Source: Aureimonas endophytica (GTDB lineage Bacteria > Pseudomonadota > Alphaproteobacteria > Rhizobiales > Rhizobiaceae). From it: a DNA stretch of 64,000 bases. Below the pieces are notes generated by a model. It was not told the origin of the DNA. It did not search any database and saw only the letters and a list, made by a program, of their open reading frames with translations. The position numbers and the translations under genes were made by a program. The stretch spans positions 1 through 64,000 of the forward strand of contig NZ_BMIQ01000004.1 of the NCBI RefSeq assembly GCF_014642635.1, read 5' to 3'. Below, piece after piece: positions 38,214-46,827 of the stretch. Positions within the stretch are counted from its first letter, which is position 1. Each line of letters begins with the position of its first letter.

Positions 38214-38909
38214 TCAGGCGGGGTTGGCGAGCGTGCCGGGGCTGCGATCCGTCGCGCGCCAGTCGGCGCCGCGCTCGGCCGAGGCCTCGGCCAGCGCCCG
38301 GCGGGCGCCGGCCGCATCGAGATCGGTGCCATAGACGGGCGTCGCCGGCTGCTGACGCCAGGACTCGTCCAGCGTGCCGGCATCCACCGCGTCGAAGCCG
38401 AGCTGTTCCACGAGATCCATCACCACGCCCTTGGCGCGCGGATCGTCGCCCGCCACCGGCAGGGCGATGCGGCCGGGCGCGCCCTTCGGCTTGCCGCGCT
38501 CCATCAGATGGGCGGCGGCGATATTGTTGAAGGCCTTCACCACCGGCCGGCCGAGCTGGCGCTCGACCCAGCGGCTTTCCGGCAGACCGTCCTCGATCTC
38601 GGCGATGCGCCCGTCGCGATGGCGGGGATAGTAGTTGTTGGTGTCGATCACCACGGTGCTCTCCGGCACGCGGGCGAAGAGATCGGCGGGCAGGTTCGGC
38701 ACGTTGCGCAGCGGGATGGTGACGATCACCACTTCGCCGGCCCGGGCGGCCTGAACCGGCGTTCCGGCCCGCGCGCCGCTGTCGCGGGCGAATTCCGCCA
38801 GGGTCTCCGGCTCGCGCGAATTGGCGATGGTCACCTGATGGCCGAGGCTCGCCAGGCGCCTGGCCAGCGTGCCCCCGATATTGCCGGCTCCGATGATGCC
38901 GATCTTCAT
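38214..38909 (-). CDS. NADPH-dependent reductase, F420-reductase-like
   Basis: A 231-residue Rossmann protein. KIGIIGAGNIGGTLARRLAS at the start is the dinucleotide motif, followed by TIANSREPETL, whose Ser-Arg favours NADP. VVIDTNNYYPRHRDG and VVKAFNNI are further conserved parts of the COG2085 family (F420-dependent NADP reductase-like). It probably uses NADPH; no F420 pathway is visible. The gene stands alone and is preceded by a clear ATG at 38907-38909. Confidence 0.85.
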   Translation of the reverse strand: MKIGIIGAGNIGGTLARRLASLGHQVTIANSREPETLAEFARDSGARAGTPVQAARAGEVVIVTIPLRNVPNLPADLFARVPESTVVIDTNNYYPRHRDGRIAEIEDGLPESRWVERQLGRPVVKAFNNIAAAHLMERGKPKGAPGRIALPVAGDDPRAKGVVMDLVEQLGFDAVDAGTLDESWRQQPATPVYGTDLDAAGARRALAEASAERGADWRATDRSPGTLANPA

Positions 38910-38991
38910 GCCGGTCTCCTCCGTCTCGTCACGAAACGGAGAAGCTAAGGCCGAAGCCCGCTCAAGAAAGGTTGAAATTGCGAACGCAGCG

Positions 38992-40359
38992 TCAGCCCCG
39001 GCGGATCAGCCGCGCGGCGAAGAAACCGTCGAGCCCGGAAAGGCGCGGTTCGGGATCGGCCAGCATCGAGGGCAGCGTGCGCAGCCGGCCCTGCGCGTCG
39101 ATCGCCTCGCCGAGCCCCGGCAGTTCCTCCGGCCGCACCGGATCGAGGTGGAAGTCCGGCTCTTCCGCCAGGAAGGCCTCCACCACCGCCTCGCCCTCGG
39201 CGGGGTCGAGCGAGCAGTTGGAGAAGACGAGCGTGCCGCCGGGCGCCACCAGCTTCGCCGCATGGGCGAGGAGCCGCGCCTGGACGCGGGCGAGCTTTTC
39301 CACCTCGGCCGCGTCCTTGGTGAAGGCGACGTCGGGATGGCGGCGGATCGTGCCGGTCGAGGAACAAGGGGCGTCGAGGAGCACCGCGTCGAAGGGCGCG
39401 TCCGGCGCGAAGCTCGCGGCATCGGCGACCAGCGTTTCGGCCTGCAATCCGAGCCGGGTGAGATTGTCCCGCAGGCGCCGCATGCGCGTCTCGCTCTGGT
39501 CGAGCGCGGTCACCGCCGCGCCGGCCTCGGCCAGCTGCGCCGTCTTGCCGCCGGGCGCGGCGCAGAGATCGAGGGCGCGCCGGCCGCGCAACGGGCCGAA
39601 GAGCCGGGCCGGCAGGGCGGCGGCGGCGTCCTGCACCCACCATTCGCCCTCCGCGAAGCCGGGAAGGTCGGTCAGCGGCCCGTCGAGCGCCGCAAGGCGC
39701 ACCGTGCCGGTGGGAAGCGCCCGGCCGCCGAGCCGCGCGGCCCAACCTTCCGGGTCGCTCTTCACCGTGAGGTCGATCGGGGCGGGCGCCAGATGGGCGA
39801 GCGCGATCGCCTCGGTCGCGGGCACGCCATAGGATGCGACCAAGCGTTCGCGCAGCCAGCCGGGCAGCGTCTCGCCCGCCAGGGGGGCGATCGCCGCCTT
39901 CTCGCGGGCGAGCCGGCGCAGCAGCGCGTTGACGAGGCCCTTGAAGCGGCGGTTGCGCGGATCGCCATCCGCCGCCGCGACGCCGAGATCGACGGCGGCC
40001 GAATCCGGCACGTCGAGAAACAGGATCTGCGCCGCCGCGACATGGAGAAGATGGCGCAGGCTGCGCGCGCCCTCCGGCAGCGGATGCTCCAGCCGCTCGG
40101 CGAGAACGCGTTCCAGCGTGCCGCGATGGCGCAGGGCCGAGAGGAGGATCGCCTTCACCAGCCCCTGGTCGCGCGGCTCCAGCGCGCGGAAGCCCGGATG
40201 CCCGCCCTTCGGATCGGTGAGGCCGTCGAGCGAGGTCCGCGTCTCGACCACGGCGCCGAGCAGGCGCGCCGCGACGAGCCGGGCGGCGAGGCCCGGCCGA
40301 TCGGGCGCGGCGGGCGCCGGCGCGGGACGGCGGGCGCCCTTCTTCGAGGCGGCGCTCAA
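38992..40359 (-). CDS. rsmB: RsmB/NOP family 16S rRNA m5C methyltransferase
   Basis: A ~455-residue enzyme that methylates a cytosine in 16S rRNA. The N-terminal NusB-like domain (residues ~25-150) contains [21 protein letters not shown]. The SAM domain has [32 protein letters not shown] and the catalytic cysteine in FSNCSL. I start it at the TTG at 40357-40359, which overlaps the htpX stop by 2 bases; an upstream GTG at 40422 would overlap htpX by 67 bases. The start is therefore uncertain. Confidence 0.92.
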   Translation of the reverse strand: MSAASKKGARRPAPAPAAPDRPGLAARLVAARLLGAVVETRTSLDGLTDPKGGHPGFRALEPRDQGLVKAILLSALRHRGTLERVLAERLEHPLPEGARSLRHLLHVAAAQILFLDVPDSAAVDLGVAAADGDPRNRRFKGLVNALLRRLAREKAAIAPLAGETLPGWLRERLVASYGVPATEAIALAHLAPAPIDLTVKSDPEGWAARLGGRALPTGTVRLAALDGPLTDLPGFAEGEWWVQDAAAALPARLFGPLRGRRALDLCAAPGGKTAQLAEAGAAVTALDQSETRMRRLRDNLTRLGLQAETLVADAASFAPDAPFDAVLLDAPCSSTGTIRRHPDVAFTKDAAEVEKLARVQARLLAHAAKLVAPGGTLVFSNCSLDPAEGEAVVEAFLAEEPDFHLDPVRPEELPGLGEAIDAQGRLRTLPSMLADPEPRLSGLDGFFAARLIRRG

Positions 40360-41333
40360 CCCCAGGGCCCGCGGCGCGGCGCCGCGTCCGGGCGGCGGTT
40401 GCGGTCGAGACCGCGCGCCCACGGCCCGGCCTGCTCCGCGCCGCTTTCATAGGCCACCGGCTCCGGCGCGTGGCGCGGCGCGGCGGCGAGGTGGCCGCCC
40501 TCCAGCGCCAGCAGCGCCTCGATCCGGTTCTGCGTGTCGGGATGGGTCGAGAACAGATTGTCCATGCGCTGGCCGGAAAGAGGATTGACGATGAACATAT
40601 GCGCGGTCGCCGGATTGCGCTCGGCATCGTAATTGACGGTACGGCCGGCGGCCTGGGCGAGCTTGGCGAGGGCCGAGGCCAGCCAGCGCGGATTGCCGCA
40701 GATCTCGGCGCCGCGCCGGTCGGCGGAATATTCGCGCGTGCGGCTGATCGCCATCTGCACGATCATCGCCGCGATCGGCGCCACGATGATGCCGAGGATG
40801 AGGCCGACCGCGCCGAGCGGATTGTTGTTCTCGCGGTTGCCGCCCATGAAGAAGGCGAAATTGCCGAGCATGGAGATCGCGCCGGCCAGCGTCGCGGTGA
40901 TCGTCATGATCAGCGTGTCGCGGTTCTGCACATGGGCGAGCTCATGCGCCATGACCCCGGCGACCTCTTCCGGCGTCATGCGTTCCAGAAGGCCGGTCGT
41001 CGCGGCGACGGCGGCGTTCTCGGGATTGCGGCCGGTGGCGAAGGCGTTCGGCTGGTCCTCCTGGATCACGTAGACGCGCGGCATCGGCAGGCCGGCGCGC
41101 TGCGCGAGACCGGCGACGATGCCGTAATATTCCGGCGCCGAATGCTGGTCCACCTCCACCGCATGGTGCATGCGCAGCACCAGCTTGTCGGCGTTCCAGT
41201 AGGAGAAGAGGTTCATGGCCGCCGCCACCACGAAGGCGATGGCCATGCCGCCGGTGCCGCCGACGAGATAACCCAGTCCCATGAAGAGCGCGGTCATCAC
41301 CGCGATCAGCATGGCCGTCTTCATTCTATTCAT
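40356..41333 (-). CDS. htpX: Membrane zinc metalloprotease HtpX
   Basis: A 325-residue inner-membrane M48 protease that degrades misfolded membrane proteins. Two N-terminal helices precede the catalytic site [10 protein letters not shown] (residues 130-139), and the third zinc ligand is in [12 protein letters not shown]. Two more helices lie between them. A Pro- and Arg-rich tail of ~40 residues follows the core. The ATG at 41331-41333 is chosen; the longer frame to 41375 starts with GTG within the parS-like site and adds a basic leader that is not typical. Confidence 0.94.
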   Translation of the reverse strand: MNRMKTAMLIAVMTALFMGLGYLVGGTGGMAIAFVVAAAMNLFSYWNADKLVLRMHHAVEVDQHSAPEYYGIVAGLAQRAGLPMPRVYVIQEDQPNAFATGRNPENAAVAATTGLLERMTPEEVAGVMAHELAHVQNRDTLIMTITATLAGAISMLGNFAFFMGGNRENNNPLGAVGLILGIIVAPIAAMIVQMAISRTREYSADRRGAEICGNPRWLASALAKLAQAAGRTVNYDAERNPATAHMFIVNPLSGQRMDNLFSTHPDTQNRIEALLALEGGHLAAAPRHAPEPVAYESGAEQAGPWARGLDRNRRPDAAPRRGPWG

Positions 41334-41367
41334 GGGGCGGGCCTGATCCTTCTTCGCGTGAGGACGA

Positions 41368-41383
41368 TGTTTCACGTGAAATG
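41368..41383. other. Second candidate parS site, upstream of htpX
   Basis: TGTTTCACGTGAAATG matches the parS consensus TGTTTCACGTGAAACA at 14 of 16 positions, including the central TTTCACGTGAAA palindrome. It lies in the 69-base gap between htpX and the AGE-family gene, 21 kb from parB and 16.5 kb from the site in gdhZ. Confidence 0.7.
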
Positions 41384-41402
41384 GGATGCGCGCCCCGCCC
41401 GT

Positions 41403-42647
41403 TCAACGCGCGTCGCCGAGGGGCCTGGCCACCTGCGTCAGGCTGCCGGTCGCCGGGAAGAGCGGGATCAGGAGCGCCTGCAGCGAGTGGTAGATGTCCG
41501 GCACGCCGTGGAAGAGCTCGGCCTGCGGCCGCAGATCCTCGGAGAGTTCCGGCCGCCAGCCGCCATGGCGATGGTCGATGAAGTGCCGGTCGATGAACTC
41601 GAAGGAGCGGCGATACCATTCCTCGTGAAAGGCGCTCGGCCGGTGCTCGGCCAGGAAATGCGCCGCCGCCATGGCCTCGGCCGTCGGCCACCAGAGCTTC
41701 TCGCGCATCGCCGGATTGTTCTCGAAGTCGGTCGTGTAGAAGAAGCCGCCATGGGTCTCGTCCCAGCCCCAGCGCACCGCGTTGGCGAAGAGCTTCTCCG
41801 CGCCCTCCGCCATCCAGTCGTGCCGCTTGCCGCCGGCGATCCAGAGCTGGAGCAGGAGCCGCGCCCATTCCAGCCAATGGCCGGGCGTCATCGCCGGCGG
41901 GCGGAACATGCGGTCGCCGGCGAAGTCGCGGTCGAGCGTCCAGTCGGCGTTGAAATGCTCGGCCACCCGCCAGGCGAGGCCGGCGGCATGGCGCTCGATG
42001 ATGAGCCCGGCGATGCGCTCGGCGCGCTCCAGGAATTTCGGGTTGCCGCTGGCCTCGAAGGCGGCCATCAGCGCCTCGGTCAGGTGCATGTTGGCGTTCT
42101 GGCCGCGATAGGGGCCGAGCGGCGTCCAGTCGCGCTCGAAGCCGTCGATCACCGCGCCCCAGTCCTCCTCCCAGAAATGGGCGTCGATCACGGCATCGAC
42201 ATCGGCGAGGAGGCGGGGACCGGCTTCATGGCCGCAGACGGTGGCGCCCGCGGCGGCCAGCATGACGAAGGCATGGCCATAGGCCTGCTTGGTGGCGTCG
42301 GCCGGGCCGGTCTCGCCGACGCTCCAGAACCAGCCGCCCGCCTCGCGATCGCGATGCCGCGTCTCGATGAAGTCGAGCCCATGCTCGACGAAGCGCCGCG
42401 CCGCCGGGCGGCCGAGCTTTTCGCCGATGGCGAAGCAGTGGACGATGCGCGTCACCTCGTGAATGCCGCGCGGCCAGCCCGCCGCGCCCGTCACCGCGCG
42501 CCCCTCCGCGTCGAGCGCGAAGAAGCCGCCGGCCGGATCGAGGCTTTCGGTCTCGAACAGGCCGAAGAGCCGGTCGGCGAGTTCGGCCAGATGGCGGCGA
42601 TGCCCCGCGCTCTGGCGGAAGGAGGGTTCCGTGCTGGCCGTCGTCAT
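41403..42647 (-). CDS. AGE family epimerase/isomerase
   Basis: A 414-residue alpha/alpha-barrel protein of the N-acylglucosamine 2-epimerase family. The histidines typical of the active site are seen in GIHEVTRIVHCFAIG, QAYGHAFVM, PGHWLEW and the late HGGWRPEL. Members interconvert mannose and fructose or N-acetylglucosamine and N-acetylmannosamine; the length and KQAYGHAF segment favour a mannose- or sulfoquinovose-isomerase type. The ATG at 42645-42647 is preferred to an earlier in-frame start that adds a basic leader. It is divergent from the SDHAF4 gene. Confidence 0.87.
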   Translation of the reverse strand: MTTASTEPSFRQSAGHRRHLAELADRLFGLFETESLDPAGGFFALDAEGRAVTGAAGWPRGIHEVTRIVHCFAIGEKLGRPAARRFVEHGLDFIETRHRDREAGGWFWSVGETGPADATKQAYGHAFVMLAAAGATVCGHEAGPRLLADVDAVIDAHFWEEDWGAVIDGFERDWTPLGPYRGQNANMHLTEALMAAFEASGNPKFLERAERIAGLIIERHAAGLAWRVAEHFNADWTLDRDFAGDRMFRPPAMTPGHWLEWARLLLQLWIAGGKRHDWMAEGAEKLFANAVRWGWDETHGGFFYTTDFENNPAMREKLWWPTAEAMAAAHFLAEHRPSAFHEEWYRRSFEFIDRHFIDHRHGGWRPELSEDLRPQAELFHGVPDIYHSLQALLIPLFPATGSLTQVARPLGDAR

Positions 42648-42705
42648 GTGCTGATTCTCCCGATTGCGGCGCCTGTCCCGCTTGCAATTCCGCGTCGGAG
42701 CGCCG

Positions 42706-42942
42706 ATGTCCAGTGCCATGCGTGACGAGATCGACCAAATGCCCGGGAAGACCGAGGCCGGCGCGCCGCAAGAACCGGCGCGTGTCCTCTCGCCGGCCGC
42801 CGAACGGGCTCTCGCCGAAGCCGAGGCGCGCCGCCGCGCCGCCGCCGCGCCCGAACGCCCGACGGAAATCCACGGCCGCGCCGGACCGGAGCCGACACGC
42901 TTCGGCGACTGGGAAAAGAACGGCATCATCTCGGACTTCTGA
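42706..42942 (+). CDS. DUF1674 / succinate dehydrogenase assembly factor 4
   Basis: A 78-residue protein whose end TRFGDWEKNGIISDF is the conserved signature of DUF1674, the bacterial form of mitochondrial SDHAF4, which helps flavinylated SdhA to assemble. The middle is Ala/Arg-rich and helical. The ATG at 42706 gives a normal length. In many alphaproteobacteria it lies near rsmB or htpX rather than next to sdh genes, as here. Confidence 0.87.
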   Translation: MSSAMRDEIDQMPGKTEAGAPQEPARVLSPAAERALAEAEARRRAAAAPERPTEIHGRAGPEPTRFGDWEKNGIISDF

Positions 42943-43305
42943 GGACAGGCGGCCGGTCGGCGGTCGTTTGGGATGAGGGCGAAGGCAGACCGCTTTCGTT
43001 CGCGCTCCTCGGGCTGGCGCTCATCTCTTTCAGGAGAAATCCTAGCGTCGAGGTCTCGTCTCTTAAGCTTTCGCCGCGATGCCGGGCACCACCGTCCGCG
43101 ACTGACCTGATCTCTCCCTCGAAGGGGAGATCACGCAGCGTTGCGGTTCGCCATTCCTGCCACCGTCGCGATGCCGACCGTCACAGCGAATGACCTTCGG
43201 AAGCCTTCGCATCCCAGCCATGGAAAGCGACGCGGCAAGGGATTGCCGCCTCATGATATAAGAATATATTCCTTACACCAGTTCCAATCCTCGTCGGAGC
43301 CCTCC
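42943..43305. other. Intergenic region with promoter and hairpin
   Basis: This 363-base gap follows the SDHAF4 gene. GATCTCTCC (43109-43117) pairs with GGGGAGATC (43124-43132) as a hairpin without a T-run. The right end, about 43243-43275, is the most A/T-rich stretch nearby and holds the promoter candidate for the nuclease gene. No coding frame with recognisable motifs is seen. Confidence 0.5.
43243..43270 (+). promoter_or_regulatory. Candidate promoter of the nuclease gene
   Basis: TTGCCG (43243-43248) and TATATT (43265-43270) are separated by 16 bases and lie 35 bases before the ATG at 43306. The intervening ATGATATAAGAA is clearly A/T-rich against the background. GGAG stands 7 bases before the start codon. 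Confidence 0.5.
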
Positions 43306-43815
43306 ATGTCCAACGGGCCGCATGCCCGTTTCATCCTTGCTCCGCTGCTGGCGCTTCTCGCCATTCTCGGATCGGGCGACACCTGTGCTTCGGCCGCGAG
43401 CGAAGCCTCGACCGTGGCCGGGCCGGTCGCCGCGCGCGTCCTGAAGGTGCGGGACGGCGACACGGTGGAGGTGGAGGCGGTGATCTGGCCGCAGCAGGTG
43501 GTGCGGACGGCGGTGCGGCTGCGCGGCATCGACGCGCCGGAACTGAAGGGCCGCTGCCCGGCCGAGCGGGCGGCGGCGGAAGTGGCGCGCGAGCGGCTGA
43601 CGGTTCTTATCGGCAGCGGCGAGGTGCAGCTCACCGCCATTGCCGGCGACAAGTATTTCGGCCGGGTCCTGGCGAGCGTCGCCGCGCCGGAGGTGCCGGA
43701 CGTCGCGCGCCGTCTTCTGGCGGAAGGGCTCGTCGCGCCCTATCGCGGCGAGGCGCGGCGCGACTGGTGCGCGGGCGGCGAGGATCGCGCCGCCCCGGCC
43801 GGGGAGCGCGGCTGA
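43306..43815 (+). CDS. Secreted thermonuclease-like protein
   Basis: A 169-residue protein with an N-terminal signal peptide (ILAPLLALLAILGSGDTCASA) and an SNase-like OB fold. VLKVRDGDTVEVEAV, VRLRGIDAPELKGRCPAE and DKYFGRVLASV match staphylococcal nuclease motifs; the arginine of RLRGIDAPE and of YFGRVLA correspond to the catalytic arginines, and E in AERAAAE may be the base. The extra cysteines (GRCPAE and DWCAGG) are typical of proteobacterial members. It probably acts in the periplasm or outside the cell. Confidence 0.83.
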   Translation: MSNGPHARFILAPLLALLAILGSGDTCASAASEASTVAGPVAARVLKVRDGDTVEVEAVIWPQQVVRTAVRLRGIDAPELKGRCPAERAAAEVARERLTVLIGSGEVQLTAIAGDKYFGRVLASVAAPEVPDVARRLLAEGLVAPYRGEARRDWCAGGEDRAAPAGERG

Positions 43816-43819
43816 GGAC

Positions 43820-44485
43820 CTATTGCGGCAGGCCGCCATCCGCCGGCGGCAGGGCGGTGCCGGGCGCCGGCGTCGCGGCGGGCGGCAGGCCGTCCAGCGT
43901 GCCGTCGCCGGCCGGCGGGGGCGGCGGAGGCGCCGGCGGCGGATTTTCGGGGTCGATCGTGTCGAAGCGCATTTCGATCAGCCGCCATTCGGCATAGCGA
44001 TCCGGGGGAAGGCGATAGGGCTGGCAGCGCTCGATGGCGCCGGCGGCGCTTTCGGCGAATTTCGCCCCGATCGGTCCGAGCGGCTTGTCGATGATCATCG
44101 GCTTGCCGTCCAGAAGCCCGTCGGACTGAAGCTTCAGGCGGATCCGGGCGAAGCCGCCCTGGGCCGGCGTGCCGTAGGTCTTCGGGATCGCCGTCCAGCA
44201 GGTCTTCACCCGGTCCATGATCCGGTCGATGTCGATCGGCGGCAAGCCGCTGGCGACGGGGGGCGGCGCGCCGGGTTCCGGCGGCGGCGGCGGCAGGGTG
44301 GTGGCCGTGGTCGTGTCGACCGGCGCGGCCGTCACCGGCGCCGGCGCCGTCTCGACCGGGTCCATCTGCGGCGAGCCGGAGGGCGGGCCGTCGTTGATCG
44401 GCGGGAAGTCCGGCACCTGGGCGCCCGCCAGGCTGGGAAGAAGGCCGAGCGCGAGCGCCAAGGGGGCAAGAAGGGCGGATCGCAT
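43820..44485 (-). CDS. Secreted proline-rich protein with TolA-C-like domain
   Basis: A 221-residue protein with a signal peptide (LAPLALALGLLPSLAGAQ), a Pro/Ala/Thr linker to residue ~85, and a folded part of ~100 residues. IDRIMDRVKTCWTAIPKTYGT, IRLKLQSDGLLDGKPMI, AAGAIERCQPYRLPPDRYAEW and MRFDTIDPE follow the pattern of the C-terminal domain of alphaproteobacterial TolA, with the two conserved cysteines. A proline-rich tail follows. Unlike TolA it has no long helical domain, so it is an orphan version whose partner is not known. Confidence 0.72.
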   Translation of the reverse strand: MRSALLAPLALALGLLPSLAGAQVPDFPPINDGPPSGSPQMDPVETAPAPVTAAPVDTTTATTLPPPPPEPGAPPPVASGLPPIDIDRIMDRVKTCWTAIPKTYGTPAQGGFARIRLKLQSDGLLDGKPMIIDKPLGPIGAKFAESAAGAIERCQPYRLPPDRYAEWRLIEMRFDTIDPENPPPAPPPPPPAGDGTLDGLPPAATPAPGTALPPADGGLPQ

Positions 44486-44820
44486 CGAGGCGAGCTCCGT
44501 CTGAGCGAAAACAATGCCGGAACGGAAGCGCGCTTCCGCATTGTGCTTGAAACAGGGCTCCGGCGCCCTGCGTCAAGGACTTCGAGGATGAGCGCATCCG
44601 CCGACGCAGGCTTCGTGAAAGCGTCGCGTCGGCGAGAGCGGCGGAAGGCGGGCCGCGAACCCGTGGAACGGAAGGTCCCTGTCCGTCTCCGTCGGCGACG
44701 CCTGCGGCACGCTCGACCCGCCAGTCGAGGCGCCGCGCGCCCTATCGGCTGGCCGGAGCGCCATCGACCGGAAGAGCCTGGATTCGCCGCCGGCATGGCA
44801 TGCGGCGATCGAAGGGGCGA
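44486..44820. other. Intergenic region, probably degenerate
   Basis: This 335-base gap lies between the TolA-C-like gene and the Uma2 gene. No frame in it has recognisable motifs. Around 44744-44775 the sequence CTATCGGCTGGCCGGAGCGCCAT resembles CTATCGGCTGGCGGGAGCGCGAT at 45561-45583, just before the broken S41 gene, which suggests a small local duplication. No promoter could be assigned. Confidence 0.4.
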
Positions 44821-45435
44821 TCAGCCTTCCTTCGGCCGGCTCGGCATTTCGATCAGTTGCAGGCGGGGTCTCTGACGCGGCGAGAGTGTGTCGTAGACAT
44901 CCCGCAGCGACAGGACCGCTCCGATCTCCGGCAGATCGATCGCGTCTTCGAGGTCGTCATATCGTTCGGCCGTCCAGTCGCCGGCTATGTTCCGCCGATA
45001 GAGCTTCACCGAGACTGTGTCGGGCTCTGCGAACAGGATGAGCCGGATCGTCGCGTGCCGCTGATATTCGTCCAGCTTGTCGGTCGTGTCGATCTGGCTC
45101 GTCCCGGGTGAGGAGACCTCGATCACGAGGGTCGGGCTTGCCGCCACCAGGGCCGACGGATCGGGCGGCCCGCAATCGACGACGACGTCCGGAAAGCGGA
45201 TGGCGTCCCTGCCCGTCTGCACGGCCGTGTCGCTGGACGTCGTCCGGCAGCCGCCGCGCTTGGCCTGCGGTCCGAGGGCCATGACGATATTGCTCACGAC
45301 GACATTGTGCCCCTGCTTGGCCCCGGCCATCATCTCGACGACATGGCCGCCGACCAGCTCGAAGCGACCGTCCTGATCGACGATCCATTCCAGAAACGTC
45401 TCGGCCGACACTCTCGCCTGTTCAGGAACTTTCAT
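44821..45435 (-). CDS. Uma2 family endonuclease (DUF820)
   Basis: A 204-residue protein of the Uma2/DUF820 family, a group with a PD-(D/E)XK nuclease fold. The catalytic pattern is visible: the D in RFPDVVVDCG, E in LVIEVSSPGT and K in DKLDEYQ. VELVGGHVVEMMAG-like FELVGGHVVEMMAG marks the start of the domain. The ATG at 45433-45435 begins the standard N-terminus with VSAETFLEW. These genes are very numerous in cyanobacteria and scattered elsewhere; their biological role is not settled. Confidence 0.85.
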   Translation of the reverse strand: MKVPEQARVSAETFLEWIVDQDGRFELVGGHVVEMMAGAKQGHNVVVSNIVMALGPQAKRGGCRTTSSDTAVQTGRDAIRFPDVVVDCGPPDPSALVAASPTLVIEVSSPGTSQIDTTDKLDEYQRHATIRLILFAEPDTVSVKLYRRNIAGDWTAERYDDLEDAIDLPEIGAVLSLRDVYDTLSPRQRPRLQLIEMPSRPKEG

Positions 45436-45597
45436 GGGGCACTCCCGTCGCCGAGCCAGACTATCACATGCCGTCGATCTCGCTCCAGGATCGGAGGACC
45501 TTGCCTCCGACGCGAATCGTGGCGCCTTTTGGAACCGGGTGGTGACGCAAGGCGGCCGGCCTATCGGCTGGCGGGAGCGCGATTGAAGGAAAGAGGC

Positions 45598-46774
45598 ATG
45601 GACGACCTGCCGGTCGCGCGGCGCGCCTTCGTCGCGGCGCATCTTCGCCACGGCCGAGGCGAATTTCGCCCATTGGGACGCCCTGCCCGGCTTCGACTGG
45701 CCGGAAACGTTCCGCGCCTATCTCGACGCGGCCTTGGCGGCGCCCGGCCGCTTCGCCTTCAGCCTCGCGACGATGCGCCTTCTCGCCGGCCTCGGCAACG
45801 GCCATACGGATTTCTTCGACGCCGAACTCTGGCGGCTGCGCGGGGCGCCCTGCGGGTTCCGGGCGCGGCGCCTCGCCGAAGGCTGGGTCGTCACCGCCTC
45901 CGCCCATGCCGCGCTGCCGCCCGGCACCGTGCTGGAAACGCTGGACGGGCGGCCGCTCGACGACGTGCTCGCCGAGGCCGCGCCCTTCATCGCCGCATCC
46001 CATGCGCGGACGAAGTCCCGGATGCTCTTCGCCCGGCCCATCCTTCTGCCGGAGCGCTTCCATCTTGCCTTCGCCGGGGGCGGCGAAGCCGTCGTCACGC
46101 GCGGCGTCGCGGCGCTGGAGACGGGCCTCGAACCGGCGGGCCGCTGGCTGGAGAGGGATAAGGTCTTTCTCCTGCGCCTGCCCGGCTTCGAGCGGCCGGA
46201 GGACGAGGCCGCCGCCTTGCGTCTGGTGCGGGACCTGCCGGCGGACTGCGCGCTCGTTCTCGATCTGCGCGGCAATGGCGGTGGCGACACGCCGCAAGCG
46301 CTGGTCAGAGCGCTGATGCCCCGCCCCTATCGCTTCTGGCGGGAGGAGACGCCGATGCATGTGGCGCTGGACCGGGCGCAGGGCGGCCTTGCCGCCCGCC
46401 TCGGCTAGCCGGCCGCCTGGCACGAACCGGCGCCGGACGCCTTCGCCGGGCCGCTGGCGATCCTGCAGGACGGCGGCACCTTTTCGGCGGCCGAGGATTT
46501 CATCGTGCCGTTCCGGGACAATGGCCGGGCGCGGCTCTTCGGCGAGGCGACGGCCGCCAGCAGCGGCCAGCCCTATCACATGGATCTCGGCGACGGCCTG
46601 CGCTTCCGGGTCGGCGCCAAGCGCCAGTTCCGGCCGGACGGCGCGGCCTTCGAAGGCGTCGGCCTCGAACCGGACGAGACCCTTTCGCCGACCGCCGAGG
46701 ATATTCGCGAGGGCCGCGATCCGGTTCTCCGGCATGCTCTCGCCTGGATCGCGGCCTCCGGGCCGCCATGCTGA
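45598..46774 (+). pseudogene. S41 family peptidase, broken by a frameshift and a stop
   Basis: The remains of a ~390-residue S41 (tail-specific protease-like) peptidase. After a normal ATG with GGAAAG before it, MDDLPVARRAFVAA reads to about 45639; one extra base near 45640 then moves the frame to IFATAEANFAHWDALPGFDW. This frame continues through VLDLRGNGGGDTPQALVRAL to a TAG at 46406-46408 and, after it, goes on in the same frame to 46774 with ILQDGGTFSAAEDFIVPF, which contains the catalytic serine region. Two separate lesions make an inactive gene likely; a sequencing error at both sites is less likely. Confidence 0.75.
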
Positions 46775-46810
46775 AAGGGCCGCCCCGGCGCTGCCGGGAC
46801 GGCCCCTTTC
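46773..46810. terminator. Bidirectional terminator between the S41 pseudogene and the RTX gene
   Basis: GAAAGGGCCG with a following CCCGG pairs with CCGGG and CGGCCCCTTTC across a short loop; the stem is broken by only two mismatches. A- and T-ended arms give a U-tail in both directions. It serves the convergent S41 remnant and the RTX gene. Confidence 0.7.
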
Positions 46811-46827
46811 ATCTGCGGACCGAAGGC

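Noticed and set aside
43109-43132. A terminator after the SDHAF4 gene
   Set aside because: The hairpin is clear but lies 167 bases from the gene and has no T-run on either strand, so it is mentioned only in the description of the gap.
45464-45550. A short minus-strand frame ending just before the Uma2 gene
   Set aside because: It has protein-like composition but only a TTG as possible start, no ribosome site and no recognisable family.
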